Positions 1-9,273 of a stretch of 64,000 bases of DNA are shown here, piece after piece. Under the pieces are notes generated by a model. The model worked only from the letters and a program-made list of their open reading frames with translations. It was not told where the DNA came from and ran no database searches. This stretch comes from Actinobacteria bacterium IMCC26207 (GTDB taxonomy: Bacteria; Actinomycetota; Acidimicrobiia; Acidimicrobiales; Microtrichaceae): positions 620,001 through 684,000 of the forward strand of contig LCZK01000010.1 in assembly GCA_001025035.1 (NCBI GenBank). The letters are read 5' to 3'. Numbering within the stretch: the first letter of the stretch is position 1; each line of letters begins with the position of its first letter. Made by a program: the position numbers and the translations under genes.

Positions 1-46
1 CTTCCCACTTCTGCACGGCAGTCACCCCTGCCGATACTCTGATCCG

Positions 47-1117
47 ATGAACCTTCCGACTCGTGCTCTGCGCACTCTGGGCGCCGCCTCACTTGGCGTA
101 GGGGTCGCGGCCCTTGCCTCTGCGGTCGCAGTCCATGTCGCTGGCACCAAAATCAGGAAAACAGAAGACCCGCTGATTGATGAGTTGCTCGACATTCACA
201 CAGAGGTGAAGCACCACCACCTACCAACGCGTGACGGAGCCTCGATACACGTGGTGGAGCGAATTGGGCCTCCACTACCACAGCACACGGATGCACAAAC
301 CCCTCCTGTAGCCGAGGAGTCCACAGCCCTGGGCCAACCAGTTGTGCTACTGCACGGAGTGACTTTGCAATGGTGGGTATGGGGTGCACAGTTCAACAAC
401 CTCGGCCCGCAGCATCGCGTGCTGGCTTGGGATATGCGCGGGCATGGGGAGTCAACCGTGGGCAGCGAGGGCATGACTATGGAAGCCATTGCTCATGACC
501 TTGCAGAACTGCTTGAGTTCTTTGATCTGAACGAAGCGATTGTTGTTGGCCATTCCATGGGAGGCATGGCACTCGGTGCATTCTGCGCAGATCACCTTGA
601 TGCCGCCCACGATCGAGTCGCTGGACTCATGTTTCTTGCAAGTAGCGCCGCCACCATGGCAATCCCTGCGCTGACCGGGGGTGCGGTCGGCGTATTGCAG
701 TTGCTGGCCTCGACCAAGCTCGATTTGCGTCAGCCGAACCCCCAACGTTTATGGCGAAACAACAATCTGTCAGTGGTACTGGTGCGCTGGGCATTCGGAA
801 GGCACCCCACAGCCAAAGCAGTCGAGCAAGTTCGCCTCATGCTGGCAAATTCAAATCCGGCCATAGCTCAAGATGCCGGGCGTGCAATTGCCGCACATGA
901 TGTGGTCGCTGATCTGCAGCATGTGCGAATCCCCACACTGGTAGTGGTTGGCGACCTTGATCGACTCACTCCTCCAGCGCACGCAGAAATTCTTCTTGCA
1001 GCAATTCCAGACTCGCAGTTGCGACTACTTCCCGATATCGGACATCAGGTCATGCAAGAAGATCCCGATGCCTTACATCGCCTGATCGAAGAACTCGCAG
1101 CTTTGCCTGCAAGCTAA
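47..1117 (+). CDS. Alpha/beta hydrolase, membrane-anchored
   Basis: Alpha/beta-hydrolase-fold enzyme of 356 aa; substrate unknown. A hydrophobic N-terminal segment (about residues 11-33) suggests a membrane anchor or signal. The fold motifs are present: an oxyanion-type LLHG at 101-104, a GHSMGG nucleophile elbow with Ser170, a likely acid Asp305 in GDLDRLTP, and the catalytic His333 in GHQVMQEDP. The order and spacing fit an esterase, lipase or haloperoxidase-like member. No clear Shine-Dalgarno precedes the ATG, but the signal-like N-terminus supports this start. It converges on ispG with about 58 bp between them, so it is not part of the isoprenoid operon. The precise reaction cannot be told from sequence. 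Confidence 0.85.
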   Translation: MNLPTRALRTLGAASLGVGVAALASAVAVHVAGTKIRKTEDPLIDELLDIHTEVKHHHLPTRDGASIHVVERIGPPLPQHTDAQTPPVAEESTALGQPVVLLHGVTLQWWVWGAQFNNLGPQHRVLAWDMRGHGESTVGSEGMTMEAIAHDLAELLEFFDLNEAIVVGHSMGGMALGAFCADHLDAAHDRVAGLMFLASSAATMAIPALTGGAVGVLQLLASTKLDLRQPNPQRLWRNNNLSVVLVRWAFGRHPTAKAVEQVRLMLANSNPAIAQDAGRAIAAHDVVADLQHVRIPTLVVVGDLDRLTPPAHAEILLAAIPDSQLRLLPDIGHQVMQEDPDALHRLIEELAALPAS

Positions 1118-1175
1118 AAGAACTCGTAGCAGCCCAGGCCGATCTACACCGTCCCGTAGCTGGGCGCTCGGTTCG

Positions 1176-2408
1176 TTAGCCCTCGAATTTCTTATGGATC
1201 AGGTCCACTCGCTGCTCACTGGCGTTGGCATCATCGCCCTGCTCTTCTAACAGCGCTGCGCGATCCTTCTCGGCCTCGCGCCGGGCCTTTTCGGTATCAA
1301 CACGCGCAAGCGCTGCCTCGGCTCCGTGTTCAGCAATGAACTCTGCCCACTCGACAAGGGTGTCAACCATCTCGTCCTCGGGTACCACTGCAACGTTGAT
1401 CCCCTTCACGAACAAGTGACCCCGGTGCCGGCCTGCAGCTATCCCAATATCGGCATCACGAGCCTCACCCGGTCCGTTCACCACACAGCCCATAACAGCA
1501 ACCTGCAGTGGAAGTTCCTTGCCGGCAAAAGCCAACTGCGCAGCCTCTGCTACCGCGATCACATCGATCTCGGCGCGGCCACAACTTGGGCATGCGATCA
1601 GGTCGACATTCTTACGCTCACGTAATCCGTAGGATTCCAGCAACAGCCTGCCCGCTTTGGCCTCTTCAACTGGGTCAGCCGTGAGGGAATATCGGATTGT
1701 GTCGCCAATGCCTTCTGCAAGCAGCGTTGCTATGCCTGCGGTTGCCTTGATGTAACCGCCTGGCAATGGTCCGGCCTCGGTGACTCCGAGATGCAACGGG
1801 TGATCCGTTGCCTCGGCCAACTGCCGATACGCCTCAATCATCAACGGCACGTTTGATGCCTTGACCGAGATTTTGATGAGGTCGAAACCCACCTCATCGA
1901 AGTACGCAATCTCGGTCATTGCAGACTCGACCATGGCTTCGGGTGTGACTGTTCCGCCATATTTCTCATACAGCGCTGGGTCCAAGGATCCACCGTTGAC
2001 ACCGATGCGAATTGGCACGTTTCGGTCACGAGCCTCTGCTGCGACAGCCTTGATGTGCTCTGGCTTTCTGATGTTTCCCGGGTTGAGGCGGAGTCCCTGA
2101 ACTCCCGCCTCTAATGCGGCTAGCGCCATTTTGTATTGATGATGGATGTCCGCAATCACGGGAATCGGGCTACGGGGCACGATTCGAGCAAGTCCTTCCG
2201 CTGCTGCGAGGTCATTGCAGGTGCAGCGAACGATGTCACAACCCGATGCCGCAAGGGCATAAATCTGCTGCAGCGTCGCATCGACGTCAGCAGTCTTAGT
2301 GGTAGTCATGGATTGCACGGTGATAGGTGCGCCGTCGCCAACGGGAACTTGACCAACTGTTATTCGCCGAGTTGAGCGCCGGGGGAAGGTAACTGCTCCT
2401 GCATCCAT
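1176..2408 (-). CDS. ispG: 4-hydroxy-3-methylbut-2-en-1-yl diphosphate synthase
   Basis: IspG/GcpE, 410 aa, the penultimate step of the MEP isoprenoid pathway: it reductively opens MEcPP to HMBPP with a 4Fe-4S cluster in the cytosol. The cluster ligands are visible as Cys273 and Cys276 (ACPSCGR) and Cys308 (MGCVVNGPGEA), followed by Glu315, at the spacing of the Escherichia coli enzyme. The N-terminal TIM-barrel part (about 10-260) and the C-terminal reductase-like part are both complete. A charged tail of roughly 40 residues (EKARREAEKDRAALLEE) extends past the usual end. It lies downstream of the M50 protease and dxr on the same strand, so two MEP enzymes share a neighbourhood. Confidence 0.97.
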   Translation of the reverse strand: MDAGAVTFPRRSTRRITVGQVPVGDGAPITVQSMTTTKTADVDATLQQIYALAASGCDIVRCTCNDLAAAEGLARIVPRSPIPVIADIHHQYKMALAALEAGVQGLRLNPGNIRKPEHIKAVAAEARDRNVPIRIGVNGGSLDPALYEKYGGTVTPEAMVESAMTEIAYFDEVGFDLIKISVKASNVPLMIEAYRQLAEATDHPLHLGVTEAGPLPGGYIKATAGIATLLAEGIGDTIRYSLTADPVEEAKAGRLLLESYGLRERKNVDLIACPSCGRAEIDVIAVAEAAQLAFAGKELPLQVAVMGCVVNGPGEARDADIGIAAGRHRGHLFVKGINVAVVPEDEMVDTLVEWAEFIAEHGAEAALARVDTEKARREAEKDRAALLEEQGDDANASEQRVDLIHKKFEG

Positions 2409-2470
2409 CCCACCAAGTTAGCGTTCGCCCAACTCCTTCGGCCGACACCTGCCAAGCCGAAACTGCTGAA

Positions 2471-4105
2471 CTACATGCTGACACCCTTGGTGATGTCTAG
2501 GAACATTGCCAGAATGCCCACCACGGCAAGCACCGAAATGACCACATAGGCAACCGGTGCCATGCGAGACACATCTGCTAGATAGCGCTGATCAGTCCGC
2601 TTGCGCTTTTCTTGAAAGCGTTCGTACAACGCAATGACTACGTGGCCGCCGTCAAAGGGAAGCAGCGGAATCAGATTGAAGATGCCGATGAAGATATTCA
2701 GAAGTGCAAGAAACTGAATCAGATTAGAGATGTTCTCGGAGGACAGATCGCGTCCTAACATCGCTACTCCAATGATCGAAATTGGTCGATTCGCCGACGC
2801 TCCTGCTGGGGTGTCCTCGGCTGGCGTCGCTGTAGTTGTTGAGTCCTCTGGAGCCTTTCCAGTAATAGTGGAACTCACAAATCCATAGATATTTGGCGGC
2901 CAGAAGAACTTGCCAACCCCAACGATGCTGGCCTGAGCAGTTCTAGAAAAGGTTGTGACACTGCTCCAGGCTGCTGCTGGCACGGACTGAGTCTCCAGTA
3001 CAGCCTGCTGCCCTACCCCGACGAAGGCTGTCGGTTGTGTAGTTGCAACCTCGGACCCCAAATCGATGGTGGCAGTGTTGCTGACCCCATCTGGTGATTG
3101 AGTCGTAAGAGTGAACTCGCCATCTGCCGAGTCAGCCATTGCAGACTTGACCTGGTCGAGCGAGTCCACATCAACCCCGTTCACCTGGACCAAGGTTGAC
3201 CCTTCTATGAGCCCGGCAGCAGCAGCTGCACCGTTGGCCGGAGAACCCCCAACGAGGATCTGATCCCCGTTGTCGAGAACATCGATGTCCTCGCCCACGG
3301 TTCCGATGATCTTGACCCGAGTTGAGAGATCGATTGGGATAACGACCCGCTGCCCATCTCGCAGCACCTCAAAGTCGACTTTTCCTGCATCGGCTGTGCT
3401 GACTTGGGTCCGAAACTCGTCGAAGCTCGAGATCTCCGAACCATTAAATCCAACAACTTCATCTCCGGTAAGCACTCCAGCCTGCTGCGCTGCACCGCCT
3501 TCGGTGAGTTCGCCAACTTGCCAGCGACCCCCGTCGGGACCCCCAATGAAAGCGAACTGGATAAAGAGCAAAACAAAGGCAATCAAGAAATGCATCGTCG
3601 ACCCGGCAACAGCCACACCGACTCGCTGAGAACAGGACTTCTGTCGATAGGTGCGGGACTCCAGGGCAGGGTCCACCTCTTCCATATTGCTCATCCCGAT
3701 GATCTTGACGTACGCCCCAGCAGGGATCACCTTGAGTCCGTATTCGGTCTCACCGCGTCGGAACGAAAAGATCCGGGGTCCAAACCCGATGAAGAATTCG
3801 GTGACCAACATGCCGGCTCGGCGAGCCATGATGAAGTGGCCGAGCTCATGCAAGAAAATCATGATGACGATGGCTGCAACCACCACCAGCATCGACAATC
3901 CCTGTCGCATTCCGAGCAGCACCACAACGGCGACTAGACCAACGAGCCGGAGACCTCGAGACCACGGGTTGCCGACCACGCCAGCTAGATCTTGGCGCTC
4001 TTGTTGCACCTCGGCCTCGGTCGGCTCAACAAGCACCGTGGCTCCCGCCTGCGACGAAGTTTCTGCTTGCGAACCATCCGGCTCAGGTGATGTCGAATCG
4101 CTCAT
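2471..4105 (-). CDS. rseP: Site-2 protease, M50 family (RseP-like)
   Basis: Intramembrane zinc metalloprotease of 544 aa. In bacteria this family cleaves anti-sigma factors or signal-peptide remnants within the membrane. Visible: an acidic cytoplasmic N-terminus of about 50 residues, a first membrane segment, the zinc motif HELGH at 86-90, two PDZ-like stretches (around GGRWQVGELTEGGAA and GGSPANGAAAAAG), and the second active-site motif LLPFDGGH near the C-terminus inside membrane helices. A Thr/Pro/Ala-rich insert (EDSTTTATPAEDTPAG) sits before the last part. The ATG overlaps the dxr stop by 4 bp, so the two are probably translationally coupled. The two PDZ domains resemble RseP more than the single-PDZ Rip1 type; the target is unknown. 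Confidence 0.9.
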   Translation of the reverse strand: MSDSTSPEPDGSQAETSSQAGATVLVEPTEAEVQQERQDLAGVVGNPWSRGLRLVGLVAVVVLLGMRQGLSMLVVVAAIVIMIFLHELGHFIMARRAGMLVTEFFIGFGPRIFSFRRGETEYGLKVIPAGAYVKIIGMSNMEEVDPALESRTYRQKSCSQRVGVAVAGSTMHFLIAFVLLFIQFAFIGGPDGGRWQVGELTEGGAAQQAGVLTGDEVVGFNGSEISSFDEFRTQVSTADAGKVDFEVLRDGQRVVIPIDLSTRVKIIGTVGEDIDVLDNGDQILVGGSPANGAAAAAGLIEGSTLVQVNGVDVDSLDQVKSAMADSADGEFTLTTQSPDGVSNTATIDLGSEVATTQPTAFVGVGQQAVLETQSVPAAAWSSVTTFSRTAQASIVGVGKFFWPPNIYGFVSSTITGKAPEDSTTTATPAEDTPAGASANRPISIIGVAMLGRDLSSENISNLIQFLALLNIFIGIFNLIPLLPFDGGHVVIALYERFQEKRKRTDQRYLADVSRMAPVAYVVISVLAVVGILAMFLDITKGVSM

Positions 4106-5289
4106 TTTGTTCCTCCCGCAGAAAAAGTTTCAAGATCGAATCGCCCGGAATCGATCAACTCACTCGCAGCTTGGCGACCTTGCATGTCGGCTTGAAGCAC
4201 AGCCTCAAGCGAATCGGCAGGATCACCAGACCAAACTTGCATGGCAGCATCGATCACATCAGCTATGGCTGCCCATCCAATGCGCCCCGCTAGAAATGCG
4301 TCAACTGCAATCTCATTCGCTGCTGACAACCAAGCAGGTGCCGTCTTGGCTGAACGTCCTGCGGCATAGGCAAGATCGAGACAACGAAACGTTTTGCGAT
4401 CTGGTGGCTCGAAGCTCAGCGAACTGATTGTCGACCAGTCCATTGACCCAAAGGCCGTGTCGATTCGGTCTGGGTAAGCCAGCGCATAGCCGATTGGTAG
4501 GCGCATATCTGGCATGGAGAGCTGAGCAATCGTGGCGCCATCAGTGAACTCGGCCATGGAATGAACAATCGATTGCGGATGCACCACCACGTCGATCTCG
4601 TCGTAGCCAACATGGAAGAGCTCATGGGCCTCGATCACCTCGAGGCCCTTGTTCACCAAGGTCGAAGAGTCGATCGTGATCTTTGGCCCCATACTCCAAG
4701 TCGGGTGCTTGAGTGCGGCCTCAACGGTGACCTCTTGTAACTCCTGAGGAGTCATTCCACGGAAGGGACCACCCGAAGCAGTCAGCACCAGCCGAGACAA
4801 CCTTGACGTACCTTCACCAGCTCGCAGGCACATATGCAGTGCGCAGTGCTCGCTATCTACAGGGATCAGTTCGGCACCTGGGGTGGTACGAACCGCCTGC
4901 ACAACTGGACCAGCCGCTATGAGCGACTCCTTGTTTGCTAATGCCAGACGCCTGCCTGATCTGAGCGTTGCCATTGTCACCGGTAGACCCGCAAACCCCA
5001 CCACTGCGTTCACCACGATCTCGGCCTCGACTGCGAGCGCTGCTAACGCATCAGGACCTGCCTCAATGGCAACCCCAGCGGGAAGCAACTCAGCAAGCTC
5101 GCCAACGAGTGACTCGTCAGCGACTGCGACCACTTCGGGCCTCACTGCATGAGCTTGAGCTGCAAGTTCCTTAATGGATCGCCCGGCTGCTAAAGCAACG
5201 ACACGAAAACGATCAGGCTGTGCAGCGATCACCTCAAGGGTCTGTGTTCCAATTGAGCCTGTTGAGCCGAGTACTGCAACCGTCGTCAT
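4102..5289 (-). CDS. dxr: 1-deoxy-D-xylulose 5-phosphate reductoisomerase
   Basis: DXR/IspC, 395 aa, converts DXP to MEP with NADPH and a divalent metal; first committed step of the MEP pathway. The Rossmann motif GSTGSIGTQTLEV lies at about residues 8-20. Conserved metal- and substrate-binding stretches are seen: ALANKESLIAAG, PVDSEHCALHMCL, TASGGPFRG and the helix containing SMGPKITIDSSTLVNKGLEVIEA (quoted in parts). Length matches the roughly 398-residue E. coli protein. It sits between cdsA (58 bp upstream) and the M50 protease (4-bp overlap), the usual cdsA-dxr-rseP-ispG order in actinobacteria. Confidence 0.97.
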   Translation of the reverse strand: MTTVAVLGSTGSIGTQTLEVIAAQPDRFRVVALAAGRSIKELAAQAHAVRPEVVAVADESLVGELAELLPAGVAIEAGPDALAALAVEAEIVVNAVVGFAGLPVTMATLRSGRRLALANKESLIAAGPVVQAVRTTPGAELIPVDSEHCALHMCLRAGEGTSRLSRLVLTASGGPFRGMTPQELQEVTVEAALKHPTWSMGPKITIDSSTLVNKGLEVIEAHELFHVGYDEIDVVVHPQSIVHSMAEFTDGATIAQLSMPDMRLPIGYALAYPDRIDTAFGSMDWSTISSLSFEPPDRKTFRCLDLAYAAGRSAKTAPAWLSAANEIAVDAFLAGRIGWAAIADVIDAAMQVWSGDPADSLEAVLQADMQGRQAASELIDSGRFDLETFSAGGTK

Positions 5290-5347
5290 GATGTTTCTAT
5301 GCTACCGAGGACCGGTGTCAAGCACCGGACGCCACTGCTGAATCTTC

Positions 5348-7162
5348 TCAGGATGCGGACAAGGTCCACACATTGAACAGCACGGTTACGAAGTAGGCAG
5401 TCGGCAGAACGAAGAGAAGGGCATCGAACCGGTCGAGCACTCCACCGTGCCCCGGCAGCACCGAACCCATGTCCTTGACCTTCAAGTCTCGCTTAACGAA
5501 GGACTCGCACAAGTCACCGAGCGGAGCCGCCAAGGCACACAACACTGCGAAGACGATGGTCCGAGGAATGCTGTCGCCGATCGGAGAGATTCCACCAAAC
5601 CCGATGACCACCACGGTGACCACCAGAGCGCTCAGCACCCCGCCGATCATGCCCTCTTGGGTTTTGTTCGGGCTAGCCGCAGAAAGTGGAGTGCTACCCA
5701 TGTACTTGCCAACAAAGAACGCACCTACATCGTGGCTCACCGCGACGATTACTGCTGCCAACAACACGCCGATACCCGGATTAGAAGTAAGCGCTGGGCT
5801 GACATCTTCCATCTGCTTGCCAAGGCCCAAGAAGAGCGTTGCAAACGAACCCAAAAAGCCGATCCAGAGAACCCCAAGCAAGGTCAGACCCAGATTCGCA
5901 ACCGAATGCTCTCCTGGTGCAACCCACAGGTACCACACCAGCCCAGCCATAACTGCCAGACCCATCACGATGGGAAATGCGCTCAGGCCAGAAGTAAAGG
6001 TGGCGAAGACCAGGCCAGCCACTGCAACGAGGCCGAGCAGCGTGGCCGGATTGTGGCCGCTACTCCGCACTGCTGTGAAATACTCAAAAGCAGCGAAGGT
6101 AATGATGGCTGTTGCAAGAATGGCAGTCGGTAGGGCTCCAAGCTTGAAGCACACCAAGCCCAATATGACGAGGCCAACTCCAACGCCGATTGCGGTTCCT
6201 AGGTTGCGTTCTCCGCCAGCGGAAACTGAAGCAGCCTGGTCAGCGTCACTGGGATCCGCTGAAACATCTCCAGATGCTGAGGCTGCTGCTGCCTGGCGAC
6301 GCCTTCCGGCGCCCGACCTAGGGGAATCCAACTCGGAGAAATCTCCCTCGGGTGAGAAATCATCCATGGCGTCTGATGACTCAATGCCCTCGGCGCCATC
6401 TGTCCGAGTATCCGAGAAGAACTCGTCAGCAACTGAGGCACCGCTATCGCCGCTGAGCGCACCCAGACGCGGAGCATCATCGACAAGATCATCAAAGTCG
6501 GTTGCCACTTCACGCTCACCCTCGTCTCGCCAGCGTGGCTGATTTGAGTGAGTTGCCAAGGGCTCCGGCTCGGGGGCATCCTCGCCAATAACCACCTTGG
6601 GTACCTGCCCCGTTGGGGGCTCAGTCCAATGCGGCAGAACGAACGAGTCCTCATCAGAGTAGGGCTGCTCAGTCGCAGTCTGGTCGAACTCGTCTGGGTC
6701 AGTCATGTAGCGAGGGTCTCCGTAAGGTTCATCGCCAGCACCGGGAAATCCACTCTGGCTAGCCTGCTTAGTGCCGGCGCTGTCGGGTTCAGATTCTGCA
6801 GGAATCATTCGGGCATGACCAACTTCGATTCGGTCGCCGTTCTCGTCAGTTGGGCCATAACGCTCCACTGGTGGGTCGGCCCAAATGGGGCCATCCTCAG
6901 TACCGTCAAAGTCGTCGGAGGACCCGGCAGTTGCCCCATAGCGCTCAGGGTTACTCGCTGGGTCGTCCTCTGTGGTCGAAATCGTGATCTTTGGCAGATC
7001 AGCGCTGGCCGCTGGCTCATCGGGCCGGTCGCCGTACTTCTTTTGGCCTCCACGGCGACGGCGCACAACATCGCTGCGTCCGGCAGCCTCGGCTGCTTCT
7101 TGAGCCCCAATAATTCTTACGCCCTCTGTGCGACCCTCTTCAGGATCATTCTCGTCACTCAT
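5348..7162 (-). CDS. cdsA: Phosphatidate cytidylyltransferase with long acidic N-terminus
   Basis: CDP-diacylglycerol synthase, 604 aa, an integral membrane enzyme making CDP-diacylglycerol from phosphatidate and CTP. The C-terminal half carries about eight hydrophobic segments and the family signature CESFVKRDLKVKD...LPGHGGVLDRFD. The first 300 or so residues are low-complexity, rich in Asp, Glu, Pro and Ser, and probably disordered and cytoplasmic. I start at the ATG at 7162 because AGGAGG lies 7 nt upstream; an in-frame ATG at 7297 would add 45 unlikely residues overlapping frr. Average CdsA is under 300 residues, so this protein is about twice as long; some actinobacterial homologues have similar extensions. 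It follows frr with about 76 bp between them. Confidence 0.92.
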   Translation of the reverse strand: MSDENDPEEGRTEGVRIIGAQEAAEAAGRSDVVRRRRGGQKKYGDRPDEPAASADLPKITISTTEDDPASNPERYGATAGSSDDFDGTEDGPIWADPPVERYGPTDENGDRIEVGHARMIPAESEPDSAGTKQASQSGFPGAGDEPYGDPRYMTDPDEFDQTATEQPYSDEDSFVLPHWTEPPTGQVPKVVIGEDAPEPEPLATHSNQPRWRDEGEREVATDFDDLVDDAPRLGALSGDSGASVADEFFSDTRTDGAEGIESSDAMDDFSPEGDFSELDSPRSGAGRRRQAAAASASGDVSADPSDADQAASVSAGGERNLGTAIGVGVGLVILGLVCFKLGALPTAILATAIITFAAFEYFTAVRSSGHNPATLLGLVAVAGLVFATFTSGLSAFPIVMGLAVMAGLVWYLWVAPGEHSVANLGLTLLGVLWIGFLGSFATLFLGLGKQMEDVSPALTSNPGIGVLLAAVIVAVSHDVGAFFVGKYMGSTPLSAASPNKTQEGMIGGVLSALVVTVVVIGFGGISPIGDSIPRTIVFAVLCALAAPLGDLCESFVKRDLKVKDMGSVLPGHGGVLDRFDALLFVLPTAYFVTVLFNVWTLSAS

Positions 7163-7238
7163 CACTATCCTCCTGGCCTTCTCGCTCTGTCTTGCATGCT
7201 TGTGCTGCGGGTAAACCCGAGTCACAGAATCTGCTCGG

Positions 7239-7808
7239 TTACCCCTCGAGGAGTTCCACTGTTTTGATGTTGAGAGCGTCGTCGATCTCCGCCTCAAACT
7301 GCTTTGTTGTTCGATCTAGCTCAGCCTCTGCGCGGTGCATGTCGTCTGAGGAGATATCGCCGTCCTTCTCGAGTGCTTCAAGGTCCTTGCGAGCATCTCG
7401 ACGTGCACTGCGAACTGCTGTCCGGCCGTCCTCAGCCTTTGCCTTGACGAGCTTCACAAACTCCTTGCGGCGCTCCTCAGTGAGCGGCGGGAAAGCCAAG
7501 CGCACAGTAATGCCGTCGTTTGATGGATTCAGCCCGAGATTCGAGTTCTGCAGGGCCTTCTCGATGGCCGACATTGCGCCCTTATCGAACGGTGTGATGA
7601 AGAGCATTCGAGCCTCGGGTACCGAGAACCCTGCCAATTGCTGCAAGGGCATCGTCGAGCCGTAGTACTCAACTGGCAGCTTTTCGACCAGCGCCGGCGT
7701 TGCCCGACCCGTTCGCACACCTGCAAACTCGGACTTTGTGTGCGTCACAGCCTTAGCCATTCGCTCAGAGGCCTCGCTTTGTACTGTCTTCATCAACTCG
7801 TCACTCAC
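7239..7808 (-). CDS. frr: Ribosome recycling factor
   Basis: Ribosome recycling factor; splits post-termination ribosomes with EF-G. The sequence has the conserved FAGVRTGRATPALVEKL stretch near the N-terminus, the FDKGAMSAIEKALQNSNLGLNPS region and the C-terminal helical AKAEDGRTAVRSARRDA part. A long frame is open to 7904, but the family is about 185 residues, so the start is either the GTG at 7808 (VSDEL..., 189 aa) or the ATG at 7793 (MKTVQ..., 184 aa). Neither has a strong ribosome-binding site; I prefer 7808. It heads the frr-cdsA-dxr-rseP-ispG run. The usual upstream genes pyrH, tsf and rpsB are absent: a DUF222-HNH gene begins instead. Confidence 0.95.
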   Translation of the reverse strand: MSDELMKTVQSEASERMAKAVTHTKSEFAGVRTGRATPALVEKLPVEYYGSTMPLQQLAGFSVPEARMLFITPFDKGAMSAIEKALQNSNLGLNPSNDGITVRLAFPPLTEERRKEFVKLVKAKAEDGRTAVRSARRDARKDLEALEKDGDISSDDMHRAEAELDRTTKQFEAEIDDALNIKTVELLEG

Positions 7809-7920
7809 CGGAGCAAGTTTCGCACATTGAGCGGTGAAGCGCGCGACAAGATGCTCGCGCCGGGCTCGATCTTTGGCTGGGAGCGTTGTTCTGGTTAGTG
7901 TCACACCCCTTGTTTATTGT

Positions 7921-7934
7921 AGAACATATGTTCG
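7921..7934. promoter_or_regulatory. LexA/SOS-type box overlapping the start of the DUF222-HNH gene
   Basis: The 12-bp perfect palindrome GAACATATGTTC (7922-7933), read as AGAACATATGTTCG, fits the Gram-positive and mycobacterial LexA box CGAACNNNNGTTCG. Its centre contains the likely ATG (7928). A -10-like TATTGT at 7915-7920 lies 7 nt before that ATG, which would give a leaderless transcript starting at the box, where bound LexA would block initiation. The family parallel is that 13E12-repeat genes of Mycobacterium tuberculosis carry LexA boxes. Confidence 0.7.
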
Positions 7935-9265
7935 ATAAGCGGTCACCCCAAACACAACCTGACCTGCCCGAACCAGCCTTCTTTGCTGATCTAGATAGTG
8001 CCAGCACTGCGCTCGCAGATCTGGCCCAGTGGGACACTTCGATGTTCTCGGGTGATGAGTTGTGTTTGGCGGTGACTCAGATTGAACAGACCCGTAGGTT
8101 TCTTGATGCTGCGTCAGTTCAGGTTCTTGCCGAGTTGGATTCCCGTGGGTTTACCGATTCTGAACACGGCATGCGCACTGGTGCTTGGCTCGCTAGAGAA
8201 TCAGCTACATCAAACCTGGGTGCGAAGAGCCGTGTCAGAACAGCAAACAAGCTTCGGATGCATTTCCCCAAAGTCGCAGAAGCACTCCGCAACGGCCAGA
8301 TCAGCTACGAACACGCCGCCGCAATCACGAGTGCAGCAAACCCCCGTATCACCAACCAACTTGCAGATATCTCCGATCAGATCCTGAACAACATCACGGG
8401 AACAACCTATGAAAAATGGAAACAACAACTCGGCGCGGTTGCTGAACTCCTCGACCAAGAAGGCGGCCACCGACCAGGAGACGACATCGCGGATAACACC
8501 TTGTCCATGCACCGGGGTCTGAACAACACCTTGTTCATCAATGCCCAACTCACCGGCATTCACGCACTGAGCGTCGAACACACCCTCAACGCCCACGCAG
8601 ACCAGCTGTTCAATCAACTCAACAAAGACAGCAAACTCACAACCGATCTCCCCACACCCAACCGCAAAACCCTGCTCGCGCTTGCACTCAGCAACCTCGC
8701 CCACAACAACACCGGCACCAACAACACTGGCAACACCGCTGGCAGCAGCAACAGCACTAATGGCAGCACTGCTAGCTACGGATCAGGCATCGAACTCGCA
8801 ATCACCATCAACAACGCCGATACCCGACTCGATCTCAGCAAACTCACCGATCACAACAACCAACCCCTCAGCGCCGAACTCGCCAACTCCCTCACCTGCA
8901 ACCCCACCATCTACGCACTCCTCACCACCAACAACGCAACCACACTGCACCTCACCCGCACTCAACGCCTAGCCAACAGAGCACAACGCAGAGCACTCGC
9001 CCACAGAGACGGCGGCTGCGTGTTCCCTGGGTGCACCAACCCACCCCAATGGACCGACGCACACCACGTCGAACACTGGAACCACGGCGGAACAACAGAC
9101 CTTTCCAACCTGGCATCACTGTGCCGCTACCACCACATGGTCACCCACCGAAACGGCTGGACCATGACCATCACCCCCGAGCAGTACTTCACATGGACCA
9201 CACCCAACGGCCACACCCTCAACTCACAACGCCACCAAAAACAACAACCCAGACCACCCCCATAA
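7928..9265 (+). CDS. DUF222 / HNH endonuclease (13E12-type) protein
   Basis: 445-aa protein of the actinobacterial DUF222-HNH family. The N-terminal two thirds is the mostly helical DUF222 region; a low-complexity Asn/Thr/Gly/Ser stretch (about residues 260-280) precedes the second half. The C-terminus carries an HNH nuclease: a CVFPGC zinc Cys pair, AHHVEHWNHGG, and LCRYHHMVTH. Start at 7928 because the LexA-type box surrounds it; an upstream in-frame ATG at 7886 would overlap frr. Codon use is strongly C-ending with many AAC, ACC and CAC codons, unlike its neighbours, which fits a mobile or expanded family. These proteins are often linked to DNA damage regulation or dispersed repeats; the biological role is not established. 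Confidence 0.88.
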   Translation: MFDKRSPQTQPDLPEPAFFADLDSASTALADLAQWDTSMFSGDELCLAVTQIEQTRRFLDAASVQVLAELDSRGFTDSEHGMRTGAWLARESATSNLGAKSRVRTANKLRMHFPKVAEALRNGQISYEHAAAITSAANPRITNQLADISDQILNNITGTTYEKWKQQLGAVAELLDQEGGHRPGDDIADNTLSMHRGLNNTLFINAQLTGIHALSVEHTLNAHADQLFNQLNKDSKLTTDLPTPNRKTLLALALSNLAHNNTGTNNTGNTAGSSNSTNGSTASYGSGIELAITINNADTRLDLSKLTDHNNQPLSAELANSLTCNPTIYALLTTNNATTLHLTRTQRLANRAQRRALAHRDGGCVFPGCTNPPQWTDAHHVEHWNHGGTTDLSNLASLCRYHHMVTHRNGWTMTITPEQYFTWTTPNGHTLNSQRHQKQQPRPPP

Positions 9266-9273
9266 GCACAACC

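Noticed and set aside
5469..6542. Long plus-strand open frame of 357 codons opposite cdsA
   Set aside because: It is antisense to the well-supported cdsA membrane core and disordered head; its composition (Arg/Ser/Thr-rich) is what a reversed GC-rich gene gives, and it has no start context.
8210..8704. 164-codon minus-strand frame inside the DUF222-HNH gene
   Set aside because: It is a shadow created by C-ending codons on the coding strand, with Val/Gly/Glu-rich composition and no homology.
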